In this document: positions 10,935 through 24,860 of the stretch, piece by piece | How the letters are laid out: every line of letters starts with the position of its first letter | How positions within the stretch are numbered: position 1 is the stretch's first letter | DNA from: Guyanagaster necrorhizus | Lineage: Eukaryota > Basidiomycota > Agaricomycetes > Agaricales > Physalacriaceae | Assembly: GCF_019112545.1 (NCBI RefSeq) | Contig: NW_025064891.1 | Coordinates: forward strand, 275,311-339,310 | Reading direction: 5' to 3' | Length of the DNA: 64,000 nt | Notes under the pieces: model-generated | Database searches by the model: none | What the model was told of the DNA's origin: nothing | Seen by the model: only the letters and a program-made list of their open reading frames with translations | Program-made: the position numbers and the translations under genes

Positions 10935-11513
10935 ATGCCGCCACTGTCCGTCGCGCTAGATCATCCAGGGTTCGTACTCTGGCCTTTCTGTAATAGAACC
11001 CATTAATAACTCTCTTACAGAGTTCATCCCCAAACATTGATCGGAAAAGTTCTAATTCGCGCTCGACGTTCACCTCTACACCCAACTCTGACTCTCCACT
11101 TTCGCGACAACACCGCCTTCCAAATTCTCGTCGATGGCTATGATCCCGCACACCCTGGCATTCCCAAGGCACTAGACTTTGACCCTCTATTTGACCGCAT
11201 CCTTGCTAATGGTGAAACTCTGGACCTGACTGTCCTTGATTGCGCCTTCGTCACTTTGTCCGACAAGGCTTTCGAGCGGAAGCACAATCTTGACCGCGAT
11301 CGACCCGTGGATGATCTAAGATGGGATCAAAAACATCTGGCAGTCGCTTTTAAATTTTCTGAGGAGACACCGCGGTGGCATTGTGTTTGGGCAATGCTTG
11401 AGGACCACGATAAAACACAGCGAACTTGTATATTCCGTAGTTATGGGGATGTTTATCTTCATCGTCTGCACCGCTCCCCGCGAAAGCCCAGGAAAAGACT
11501 AAGCCTGGCATAA
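10935..11513 (+). CDS. Conserved small protein of unknown function
   Basis: Two exons: the first encodes MPPLSVALDHPG, and a short intron (GTTCGT...TTACAG, ending at about 11018) restores VHPQTLIGKVLIRARRSPLH. The rest is a single open frame to the stop at 11513, for about 170 residues. It contains DNTAFQILVDGYDP, LDFDPLFDRILANG, TVLDCAFVTLSDKAFERKH and a basic C terminus (HRSPRKPRKRLSLA). No signal peptide or membrane segment is seen. The acidic/aromatic pattern looks like a folded soluble domain, but I do not recognise it. It is divergently transcribed from the MAPKK gene with 185 bases between start codons. Confidence 0.7.
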
Positions 11514-12634
11514 TACCCAGGTAACGGAACCTGACACGGTATCAGTCCATAATTCAGTCTGTGTAATTCTACTCAACGTAAATGTTTGATAGATGCCTCT
11601 GCTTATCCCCTTACAGACCTACATTCCGCACTCACTGTAAATCGCGCATTGACCTTTGGGTTGTTATTTGTCATATCTACTAGCTAGAACAACCGCTGTA
11701 TTATCTGCATCCATATGCTTTGCTTTCTCACATCACTATATGTATCTATGTGGTGCTTTTGGCCTCAAGCTGGCTCCAACGAGTATCTATATCTGATTCT
11801 GGTCATTCAGCGGCTTTGCGCCGGAACCTAAATATCGCAGCAGCATATCTTAGGTGACGACCATGCCTCTTTGATGATGCAGTCGGGTACGGCGGTCGAA
11901 TTACTCGGAAAGGATGTATTTGGCGATCGATGCATGTCCATTGGTATCGAAGGCAAGAGACATGATATCAATCAAACACGCAATACAGTATGCAGAACAC
12001 ACACGATGTCGCTGACGATCCAGTGGGGCTGATAAGACACTGCCCGCTGGCTATCAAAAGATACGAGCCATCTGGGAGATGATTTTGAAACACTTTTCAC
12101 CTAGGACCAGGCATCATACACAAGGCACACAGATGATGATGGGGCCCTAATGATGGACTGGATATGCGAAAATCTCGGAAGGTAACCAGGAGGGGGGACA
12201 TCATCTTCATGGTCACACAAGATGCGACTTTAAAACTTGGCTATGTTTATGATTTCCGTGATGATCCATGGATCCCCTGACATAACTACTAGGCTCAGTA
12301 GAGAATCGTGATCGTTTCAAAGGTGTAGATAATGGTCCCGAACTATATTTCAATGATATAGTGATCATGGCTCGTGGCCGCGGCATTCAATGAGAGTACT
12401 GAGTAAGCTTCACTGTACGTTTCTAAAGACAACGACGACATATGGTATGTTGAGAAGCAGTATTCTCAATTCCTGTGGTGCAATTCAAAAAGAGTACTGG
12501 AAAATTGGGAAAGGCACTCACGACGAACCCGGGCCGGCACCCAGTTGAAGGTCCGACTCAGGGAGATCGGGGATGAAATTGATCAAAACGGCAACAGCCG
12601 GCAGACCCAACCTACCGTTTTACCTTCATATTCG
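11514..12634. other. 1.1-kb intergenic region
   Basis: Lies between the conserved small protein gene and NAA50. It should hold the 3' UTR of the first and the promoter and 5' UTR of the second. On the minus strand near 11910-11970 there is a short Met-initiated frame of about 20 codons (MSLAFDTNGH...). No splice partner was found for it, and I do not call it a gene. Confidence 0.5.
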
Positions 12635-13307
12635 ATGTCCAGTGCAACACCAAATTCTCGTGTTTCATTCGCCTCTTTGTCTTCAAATAACTTGGGCACG
12701 GTTAGGAAGCTGAACTCTGTGTTGTTTCCCATCAAATACTCGGAGAAATTCTACAACGACATATTGAATCCTGATTATGAGGAATTTTGTAAGCTTGGTT
12801 AGTTTCTTCTCTGGTCCGATTAGTCTGCGTTGCTCCCGGTATTGGAAACATTAACTAAGCCTTTTAGTGTACTATAATGACGTCCCAGGTTCGTTACCGT
12901 TTAGACTGTCTGTAAATGGCGGTGCTGACTCTATGTAACAGTCGGCACGATCTGCTGTCGTTTGGAAACCAAAGGCGATCAGACACACCTCTATCTCATG
13001 ACGATGGGTATTCTTGCAGTGAGTTGTCTCAACATTTCACTCTGTATGATTGAATCGTTGACGGAAGTAGCCCTATCGTTCAAGAAAGCTAGGCTCTGAG
13101 AGCCTTGATCTCGTCCTTCGTGCCGCATCATCTCATCATCAACCGAAAATCGATAAAATATATCTTCACGTCCAGATATCCAATGGTGATGCGAAGAGGT
13201 TTTACGAGCGACATGGTTTCCAGGAAGTCGGGATTCACGAAGACTACTACAAAAAAATTGCCCCTCATGATGCTTGGATTCTTGAAAAGGCAATTTCAGC
13301 TGCTTGA
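12635..13307 (+). CDS. NAA50: N-alpha-acetyltransferase 50 (Naa50, GNAT family)
   Basis: Catalytic subunit that acetylates N-terminal methionines, usually associated with the NatA complex on the ribosome. Exons are 12635-12797, 12868-12888, 12943-13018 and 13071-13307; the second is only 21 bases. The start MSSATPNSRVSFASL is the first Met of the frame. Motifs in order are LSSNNLGTVRKLNSVLFPI and KYSEKFYNDIL (substrate side), YYNDVPVGTICCRLE, LYLMTMGILAPYRSRKLGS (acetyl-CoA loop in R-x-x-K-L-G-S form), KIDKIYLHVQISNGDAKRFY and HGFQEVGIHEDYYKKIAPH. The protein ends DAWILEKAISAA. The length of about 165 residues fits the family. The acetyl-CoA loop carries K-L-G in place of the more usual G-I-G, which may be a normal variant. 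Confidence 0.92.
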
Positions 13308-13495
13308 TACGAGTTTACAGTCTCGATATTTCGTATGTTAGGTCGATGATTATTAGTACAGAAAAAAACTAATACAATATTGCTTCCAGGTTTCGAGTGC
13401 TGGTTTCAAACTAGCACGTGGCTTTATGTAGGAGGGGGAAAAGAACTGTCGATGAATCAGAAAAGTGTTGGTTTACATCCTTTCCACCGTCTAAT

Positions 13496-14301
13496 TTATA
13501 TCATGTTGTCGTCAAATGTACCGCACTTTTTAACAAGCTGGTAAACGTGTGAGCGAGTGTATCCAAAGGCGACGAAGGCCAAACCTGATGACGCTTCAGC
13601 GCGTCCTTTCTCGTAAACGTTTTCCCGCAGCCACCATTACAGGTGTAGGGTTTCGAACCAGAATGGGTCTTTTCGTGGCGCTTCAAATCATGCTGTCGAT
13701 GGAACGATAAGGAGCACATGTCACAGCCAAACGCGCGAGGGAGAGACATGGCATATTCGGAGGAAAAGGGAGGGGACGAGGACATGGACATGTCATATGG
13801 TGGAGAATGAACCGTTACTGGCTCCTGAGACTGCCCGTAATGAGACTGTCCATAAGGCTGGGGGTACGGAGAATATACAGGAGGATGGGGAGGATAAGAA
13901 GAAGAGTTGGTATGATGGTGAGAATAACCGTGAGACGGCTGAGCTGACGATTGTGGTGGTGATACTTGACTGGAATGATATTCATGCGAACTCCGCCCCA
14001 TAGGAGCCGGCGGGAAGTGGTCAGGCACTGCGGGGTAGCTCGATCGGTGGTGGCTCAAACCATTTGTGCCCGATGGTTGGGTGTAGGACTGATTTGGAGA
14101 AGAGTAGTGTCCATCGGAATGCGAATATGATGCATCAGGACGCCGGCTGACGCCACCAAGAGTTGGATTATAATCGTGAGGCGCAGAAACGTAGGATGTC
14201 GAAGGATACGTGTTCATATTGCTCGAGGAATACTGTTCGCCAAGCCTCTGTTGAGTCGAGTGGCCGGTGTTGTGTCCACGGTAGTAGGGATAGTCACCCA
14301 T
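13496..14301 (-). CDS. C2H2 zinc-finger transcription factor (two-finger, Msn2-like layout)
   Basis: A nuclear DNA-binding protein. The N-terminal ~200 residues are low-complexity and rich in Ser, Tyr, His, Pro and Gln (start MGDYPYYRGHNTG). The C-terminal part has two fingers: FGCDMCSLSFHRQHDLKRHE, with a linker THSGSKPYTC, then CNGGCGKTFTRKDALKRHQ. One intron (13538-13584) with acceptor TTTACCAG restores LVKKCGTFDDNM after the second finger, a common ending in basidiomycete proteins of this type. The position of the finger pair at the extreme C terminus is like Msn2/4 and relatives, but recognition residues alone do not identify the target. The upstream side faces the gene-poor 14.3-15.6 kb stretch. 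Confidence 0.85.
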
Positions 14302-15659
14302 GGCCGACAGGAAGAAAACGTGCAGACTTGGGCGTTAATAGAACTGTTTATGGGTTCAAAGAATGCGACGACCAGTTAGGAAGGAGGGTAACAGAAACAG
14401 AATAGAGACAGACTGCCAAGTTGACGCGCTCATTTGTGCCTGATGATCTGGTTTGGAAAGGGCCCCCCAGGAGTGGAACAAATTGCGCGTGTTGGTCGGT
14501 CGTCCTAAAGAAAGTTAGCCTGTTGTTGCGCAGCCGATGCCTGTATGTTGTAAAGCGTGACCATTTTGGACAGCAAATAACATTATCTAAGGAGGAGTCT
14601 AAGATCAGGGATGGAAACAGGAAACTAGTCCCCTCATCTCAGATCGTTGGAGTTGTCACGTCGATGAAAAATCAAGGCACTGCCTTTTGTGTTGAGTGTC
14701 GTGTACTACCCTGCGTGTCGTCGCTGGTAACAGCTTCCTGTTCAGGTGTAGTTATCGCTCATCAGGATCACATTGAGATTACTGTCTAACTTTGTCGGAG
14801 ATGGCCATGTGCTTAGAACAGACAGCTCAGTGGTTCAGGCTTTCGGCGGCGAGGCCATCGGTATAAAATGTGATTCGGACTGCAGCTGATCATGTCAATG
14901 CTGAAACCACAGTTGAAGACCGTGATCTACTGCATAGAAAATGTTCGGTTTGTAAATTAAGGACGACAGAACTACAGCGCCTACCTAGGTCCCCACTGGT
15001 TAGGTCTGTAAACAACTAACCTGGCGGTTCCAAATCCAAATGTTGAGTTGTTGAGAAAAGGATGCAACCGGCGATTTGGGATAAACATGGAATGTCACGT
15101 GATTATGTTCGTTTCAACAGTCCCGGTCCAAGCCCTAGAAGGTTTAGATCAGGTCGAACTTGTTAGGTCACTCTACTAAAGTCCTTCAAACTTGGCATTC
15201 ATCATCTACACTTATTTACTGACAGAATTTCACGCAGGCAACACCCAATACATGGACACCAGGAATGCTGTATATTACAGACAACATACTGTTTTGTGAA
15301 CGGGCAATGGGCTGAGTCCGTCGCGACACACGGAATGCTTCCAGTTGCTTTAGAAGGCCAGGTACCAACTAGTGCATGTCCTACTAATGAAGACTGCCAG
15401 CATCGCTTTGCACCGAGTTATTCAATTGCTATGTTTGAATCCAATCGCCGAATTCTGTCGTTAACGTTCGTCATCACTTAATAAACACACTAGTCGATTC
15501 GTTCCCCATCACTTTTCCTGCTGTCCATCTTCTGTCAAGTATTCGTCCCCCGTATTTCGTCTGCTGGAGGACCATCAATCCTTACCATATTTTCTCTTTT
15601 CGGCTGCAAAAGATTTCATAAAGCAACTTGACACCTGGCGCTCCAAAGGTACGATTTTG
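14302..15659. other. 1.36-kb gene-poor region
   Basis: Contains the promoter side of the C2H2 gene at its left end. The longest open frame (14421-14789, plus) has no recognisable motif, no good splice partners and unusual composition, so I do not call it. Nothing resembling a transposon end or tRNA was seen. Confidence 0.45.
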
Positions 15660-16126
15660 TCAATTCAGACATTCGTCGATATCCAAACTCAAGAGTGCAG
15701 CCAGGAAACAGGGCTTTCCTGTCCTCTCTTCTTCCGGACGACAGACTAGATTGCCAGCCTTGTATTTCCAAATTTCCGCGAGAGTAATAGATTCCATGCG
15801 GCGAAAGGCAACAGCAGAACCTTCTACGGCCACGTATTCAATCCGCGCTGAATATTATAGTATTTCGTAGCGGGGATAAAGTTACTTCCACTCTTTCTCC
15901 GCTGTCCTGTACACAGCACTGTTTCAGTAGCCCGACATGCAGAGAAGGCCGAGCAGGAAACATTCCATTGCCTTGCTCCAGCCTTCGCAGCATCGCGTCC
16001 CTGTTCTGCAAGGCTGTCCAGAAGTTCGTTTGGCATGGTTACAGTCGGAGAGTGTCGTGCTCCGATACTGGTGCTACTATACAACAGCGTGTATCCGCTC
16101 ATTTGTATTATTGCACTTTTTCGCAA
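15660..16126 (-). CDS. Unrecognised two-exon protein, about 142 residues
   Basis: I do not recognise this gene, but the splice and frame logic are good. Exon 1 (from 16126 down to 15886) contains MPNELLDSLAEQGRDAAKAG and WNVSCSAFSACRATETVL. A 38-base intron (15848-15885, GTAACT...ATTCAG) joins phase 1 to phase 2. Exon 2 reads RIEYVAVEGSAVAFRRMESI, TLAEIWKYKAGNLVCRPEEE, and ends FLAALLSLDIDECLN. Composition after the join is protein-like: acidic and aliphatic with few rare residues. Starts at 16126, 16102 or 16036 are all possible. It lies in an otherwise gene-poor stretch, next to and divergent from the truncated CREG-like gene. It could be a fragment of a larger decayed gene, because the intron is shorter than its neighbours. 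Confidence 0.45.
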
Positions 16127-16313
16127 GCCGCATAAATGGGTTACTTGGTCAACAAAAAGTGGTAGTAGTAGTAGTAGGGCAAGCGGTCCCTAAAAAGGAA
16201 ACAGCCAAGCCTTCAAAATAGTAGCAAAAAGTAATCTAGCTCGGCAGCTTCTGAATCGGAGTCGAATTTTGATTGATATCACATTTACACAATCGGCGAA
16301 GATAAGATAAACG

Positions 16314-16790
16314 ATGCGATTAGTACTCTCCTTGCACTTTAACAATTTGACGGAAATCAAGAACTACTACCTGGAGAGACATCCTGATGCCAAAAGATGG
16401 TTACTAGGCGATGACGAAGGGGCGCATCTCGTGAGTGACTGAAGTTGGCTGATATGCCATTGAATCTCACTGTTATGGGCTCCAGTCTTATTGGGCGAGG
16501 TTTGATCCTGAAGTATGTTAGTATCTAGAACGATGAAGTACTGAATGTTCCACAGAGTGTTTATTTTGTTGGTGGCTTTGGAGGGTTCGTCCCATGTCGC
16601 CGTATTCTTGTGTGAGGGACGCTGCTGAGCTAACGCCAGGCGCCATTATACCGGTTTCATACCTATGGATCTCTATCAGAACGCAATTCCCTTGGATGAC
16701 TTGGCCGATTCGTATCCGTACGAATACGTGCTTCAGAAACAGGATGGTAGTGCAGGCGAGGGCAAAGGACCAGCCTTGTCTTACAACTAA
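16314..16790 (+). pseudogene. CREG / pyridoxamine-phosphate-oxidase-like gene, C-terminal half only
   Basis: The C-terminal half of a CREG1-like protein (FMN-binding split-barrel fold, usually secreted or lysosomal/vacuolar). The visible exons read FNNLTEIKNYYLERHPDAKRW, LSYWARFDPE, SVYFVGGFGG and RHYTGFIPMDLYQNAIPLDD, then a tail ending ALSYN. Four exons join cleanly through introns GTGAGT...CCAG, GTATGT...CACAG and GTTCGT...GCCAG. The normal family length is about 230-270 residues; only about 115 are present. No N-terminal barrel half or signal peptide could be found upstream, where the opposite strand carries another gene. The first Met (MRLVLSLHF) is in a poor position. It is therefore most likely a 5'-truncated pseudogene, although all three introns are intact, which suggests recent loss or an undetected distant first exon. 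Confidence 0.6.
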
Positions 16791-18348
16791 CAGAATGATG
16801 CAACAGTTAACTATTTTATGCCGGATGTCGAGGGTTTGCCGGCTCTCGCTCAGACTCGATCCGTTGGCCTAATGTACAGTAGTGCATGCGGACGTATTTC
16901 TGAAGCGGTGAGCTGATGATACTGGTGAATGAATACTATGCATATGACAGATGCTCAAGTTTGAATCTCGACCGAGAAGGCCTTAAGTCATGTGTACGAC
17001 GTCACGTGTTGGGATAACGTTGATTTGCCTGACCGACCGCTCCTACAGGCTGGAATCAGCTCTCCTGAAAATACTTGACCTTTGCAGGCTCCTCCTAGAA
17101 AAGTGATCAACGTGTATGTTTGTCAAGTATATTGTATCATTAAATAATCCTGATAATTTCAGAGCATCCCCGCTGGCCCCTGATCCAAAATATCCAAATC
17201 GACATCGCTTTCAGGGCAGTCCTTGGCCACCGTGGCCAGGCGTTCTGAGCGTACTTACGGTGTCTGGTCCTGTTCTCTTTGGGTTCCGGTTTACCGGTGA
17301 CAGATCGGCTGCTGTTTCTTGTTTCGACTGCCACTTTCAGACCTTTCCTCTCATCGTCAAGCATTTTCTGAGTGTCAAATGACAATCACATGAAACTTTA
17401 ACTCTGGCACGGCGGTGGGAAGACGGTCCATAGAGATCTTGTCTACTGATTTGTTCGGACGCCAGAAGCACTCCGTCAGTGATAAATACTTATCCTTGGG
17501 CAAGAGAAATAGTTTTTCTACGAATAGGTAAGTAGGTTACATTAACTGATGTGATCTTCAATGGTTATCATCTCCATATTTATGAAAGTTGGCCTGATAA
17601 GTAATGCGTGAGTACTTGTCATCTATAATCTACATATGTTTACGCTAAGTCTTTTCTTAGATTTTGCAATCAAACACCCTTCATAACAAGGCTCTTTGAT
17701 GGTGAAATTGTCTTCCGTCATAAAGATATTCATTCATTCACAGATCGTCGTATAATCAAGTATTCTACTTTTCTTCGGAGTGAGCTCAGAACTTTCATCA
17801 TTGCAAGTCGAGCCGAGCCGCGAAGTCCGAAAAGAAAGGTCTTCACGTTGGATTATCTTTTGAAATAATCGAAACACGGATCGATCATTACTCCTCAAGG
17901 TGAAATCCTAGGAAATGGTACCATGGATTCCCGACCCTCCTATGATATTCGGGACGCAAAACCTGAAACTCACGACCACGTGCTGCCGTTGTGGCCTTGC
18001 CGAGATCTTCAGGTTCAAGAATCCAATGTGTAAGCGGTCTGAGCTAGCAGGTTAATTCCCTGTTCCCCTCGCTTGCCGCTTTCTGCGCATGAAGACAGTG
18101 CATATCAACGATGAACAAGAATGCGGTACAATTGTGGTCTTAACGTTCACGATTGGTCGGCTGTGCGGTAACTCTAATCACCCCACTTGGCTACTGCGAA
18201 GCGGGCTTGGATACCGCGGTCAAAATATCTTGACTGGACCGACTGGGGAATCAGGCACTACGGCGTGACATAGTACCTGTAATAAATTGTTGCCTTTATT
18301 GAATTTCACTACCTCCTTCCCTCTTCCTTCCCTCTCGTTTCCATCTCC
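16791..18348. other. 1.56-kb region with ambiguous coding signal on both strands
   Basis: Mostly without a supported gene. Around 17110-17880 both strands show fairly long frames with plausible splice sites (see findings), but no start codon or known domain settles the matter. The right end should hold the promoter of the C2H2 gene starting at 18349. Confidence 0.4.
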
Positions 18349-19832
18349 ATGTCGTACTCATCTGGCAAGGGGAGACGTTCAAGGGATCGTCCTACTCTTC
18401 CGCCAATACGTGATCTCTTTGGAGGTGAGCCTCTAGCTCTTCTGACGATCCATTTTTAATCGTAGAAACAGACGAGCTGTCCCGGTCCCCGAGAGCTCCT
18501 CACGATTCACCCTCTTTGACCTTGGCACGTCTTAGCATGAGCGATGATGATCACGAGGTTACCCCTCATACTTCGAGCTATTCAGGTCCGGGGGCTCTAT
18601 ACAACACTGGACGCCACTCCATGGTACGTCACGTCGCCATACGATAGCCCTTCTGATAACTAAAAGTCGTCAATATTTTCAGTCGTCTGCCCAATACGGC
18701 AATCCTGCGTCACGGCCATATCATGACCCACCAACGCCCTTTTACAATCATCAGCAATCGAGTTTAACATCCTCGTACACGTCTACTTTTTCCAAAACTA
18801 GAACCTCTGGCAGTATCTACGACAATCAGCCTGGAAGGCCATCTCCTGGGCCTCGTTCATCATCTTACACGGGTTCTCCAACATCAACTGCCTCCCCGAA
18901 CAGGTTTCCCATTCATCGCAATACCGTCCCACAGATGGATTATCCCCATGGTTCCGGGTTGCGCTTTCCCGACACTCAACCTGATGATTTTAGTCGACAA
19001 TCAACGGAAGACAGACTCCTAGTCAATCACCATCCTTCTCGCGAGATTCCGGCTACTCGCTATCCTTTAGATCAACCTCCGTCGGCTAACACCTATCCGT
19101 CATCGGATTTACCTTCTCGCGTTCCCGGCGATGCTCATCCCTCACGCCCGTGGGCAATATCGACCACAGTGGATAGAAGCCGGACCGATGACGATGATCC
19201 TACGCCAACAGCTCGATACCGCGATGTAGGACCCTCATTCGGACGCCCACCTCAAAGAGATGACGAGCTGATGGGTGGGATTGCTTCGAAGTATGAATGC
19301 ACCTACTGTGGCAAGGGCTTTAATCGCCCCAGTAGTCTGAAGGCATGTTTTGATGTCTTTTTATCTCCTGGGTGTGTACTAAACTCGCGTTCGTCTAGAT
19401 CCATATTAACAGTCATACTGGAGAAAAACGTATGTACCAACTGTCATTGCTATCATGCATGTTCTGACTCCCCGTTCACAAGCTTTTGTCTGTCCCGTTG
19501 AAAGCTGTGGAAGGAGCTTCAGTGTTCTCAGCAATATGCGCAGACACGCTCGGGTCCACACCCAGACTCCCTTGAGACAGCAGGAGCTCTCTAGTGACGA
19601 AAGCAGCGAGATAATATCACCTCCTCAGTCAACATCATCACACATCTCGCAGTCCTCCAGCGCACCATCCGTGACGCCGTCTCAATCACACTGGCTGCAT
19701 CGTCGAGACAGTAATGCATCTACATCAAGTACCACAAGTTCCCGAAGAAGTCGCAGCGTCTCATCTGATGATTTTGATGAAACCGATGATCAGCTGCGAC
19801 CAGAGAAACGAACTCGTCGTCATCTCAAATAA
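18349..19832 (+). CDS. C2H2 zinc-finger transcription factor with two C-terminal-half fingers
   Basis: The start at 18349 (MSYSSGKGRRSRDRP) continues LPPIRDLFG, then two introns (GTGAGC...CGTAG and GTACGT...TTTCAG) lead into a Ser/Pro/Tyr-rich region of more than 200 residues. The first finger YECTYCGKGFNRPSSLK is interrupted by an intron, with the next exon giving IHINSHTGEK. After another intron the second finger is FVCPVESCGRSFSVLSNMRR, followed by HARVH. The tail is Ser/Thr-rich and ends with an acidic-basic block (DDFDETDDQLRPEKRTRRH) that may be a nuclear localisation signal. The finger pair is of the TFIIIA type with a TGEK linker. It lies tail-to-tail with the NDR kinase gene. Target genes are unknown. 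Confidence 0.85.
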
Positions 19833-20278
19833 AATGATGTTCAACGTATCGCACACTTATTTCCTTCTGGGCTTTGGAGCTATTTCGCGAGATTGCGCTC
19901 CACGACAATCATTTATGCATCTTCTTCCTCGCATCATACTATTTATTATTCGACTTGCAAGTACACTCTCACTCCCCGTTAGTCGCCATCATTTATTGCA
20001 TTTATTTATTCGACGTTCCTTTGCTTTTCCACGCTGCTCCTTCCACTTATTTATTGCCGAATTTAAACGTTCTCGTCGCTCGACCGCTGTATTATAGGCA
20101 TTAGATTAACTGTATCATTCATATCATTATCATTTTCATAAGTTCGATCGTACCCGTGAGATAGAAACACTTATATAAATTATGATAGATTACTGATGCC
20201 GGTCCAGTTCATGGGGGGTATAAATGTTAATGGATGAGGTAGAAAGCGGCTAGTAGTCAGGATGCCGGCTGAAAGAGG
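19833..20278. other. Convergent intergenic region
   Basis: 446 bases between the stops of the C2H2 gene and the NDR kinase gene; it holds both 3' UTRs. It is AT-rich (TTATTTATT-type runs near 19940-20055) with no supported gene. Confidence 0.5.
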
Positions 20279-23730
<3,452 letters not shown>

Positions 23731-24860
23731 TGGAATCGGCAAGGCTGTAGTAGAAAGAGAGATCTGGACGACTGTCGGAGAGACGACAAAGCAGTCCCGA
23801 TTTGGGAATCCCAATTGCACGTGGCTTCCCCAATATAGCATCGATGACCTAGCAGTCACCCCCTCATGTTCGTTTCAAAAAAAACACATTTTTCAGAGGG
23901 CAACTGGTTCGTCACCGTTTCGCTACCGATCTTCGCTCGCGCTTGGACATCATGCCCCGCTTGTTTCCATTGCCTGGTATTTCTTCTTTGGGCTCACCAG
24001 TATCTTGGCTACGGCGTGCCCTGCTTCATTCTGCAGCGCTGCCTGTATTCTCAGTTCCCTGCCCTTGGACTCGATCTCTTTCATTTGTATGTAACGCGAA
24101 CTAGCTCCGATCATTTGATCTTGGTCGTATTGTCATCATCGGGGGGAAGCCACGGCTTGCGGACGGTCCAAGCCCTTTTCCCGGTCTGCCATCACGGCAT
24201 GGCACACGCAGAATAATAGTACGTACGGCAATCCACTTCTTACCAGCGGCCCTCCAGGCGCCAATCTACGATGGGAACTTGATATAGCAGTTTTGGCAAT
24301 GATTTTTGAGATAAAAATCCCTCTCAGTTCAGCCGACACCCACGCTGATTTCATTTCCCTGTTCTGACATATATGTAACCTACAATTCGTGCTGCCGGGG
24401 CGTGTTCTTTCGGTGTTACTAGGTATACCTGCCCACAGCTTGTCTACGGATTATTATATTTTAGAGCTCCGTTCTATTATCCCCTGCGAACCTTGATCGT
24501 CCAACTGCGCCTTCTTCAATAAGCTGTGAGGGTACTTTGTCCATACCTCTCACCCTCAACGTCGTTGAAACCACTTGTTTCTTTACACACACTCTGGACC
24601 GGGATCTGCACTTTTCAACGCGTGTCCTTTCCCCTAGCCCAGCTACGCCCCGCCTCGTGTAATTGGCCTTTCTGGTACATGTCTCCCTCGTTGTCTGTTC
24701 CTGATTTATTTACATTCTCGCATCGCCTCTGGTCGCTCACAGCGGCCTGCGTAGACACGCGTGTTTTTTTCGTATATAACTCGGGGTCATCCTCGCTTTT
24801 TTGTCACAGTAATATCGCCAACTTTCTCTTCTTCTAAACTATCCTTCATATTATCTACTT
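23731..24860. promoter_or_regulatory. Divergent intergenic region between NDR kinase and homeodomain genes
   Basis: 1.13 kb between start codons at 23730 (minus) and 24861 (plus). The right half is CT-rich with T-runs, typical of fungal promoters. TATATAA occurs near 24773, about 90 bases before the homeodomain start, and could serve as a TATA element. Open frames inside are short and unsupported. Confidence 0.5.

Noticed and set aside
11910..11970. Short minus-strand frame MSLAFDTNGH...
   Set aside because: About 20 codons, no splice continuation and no conservation that I can recall; possibly random or a uORF of an unseen transcript.
14421..14789. 122-codon plus-strand open frame
   Set aside because: No motif, no splice partners, and composition rich in Val/Ser/Cys typical of chance frames; kept as intergenic.
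16160..16180. GTAGTAGTAGTAGTAG repeat considered as the start of a repeat array
   Set aside because: Only five or six trinucleotide units with no spacers; a plain microsatellite, not CRISPR or a centromeric or telomeric repeat.
24526..24837. 103-codon plus-strand frame upstream of the homeodomain gene
   Set aside because: Lies in CT-rich promoter DNA and is Ser/Leu/Phe-rich as expected for such composition; no homology.
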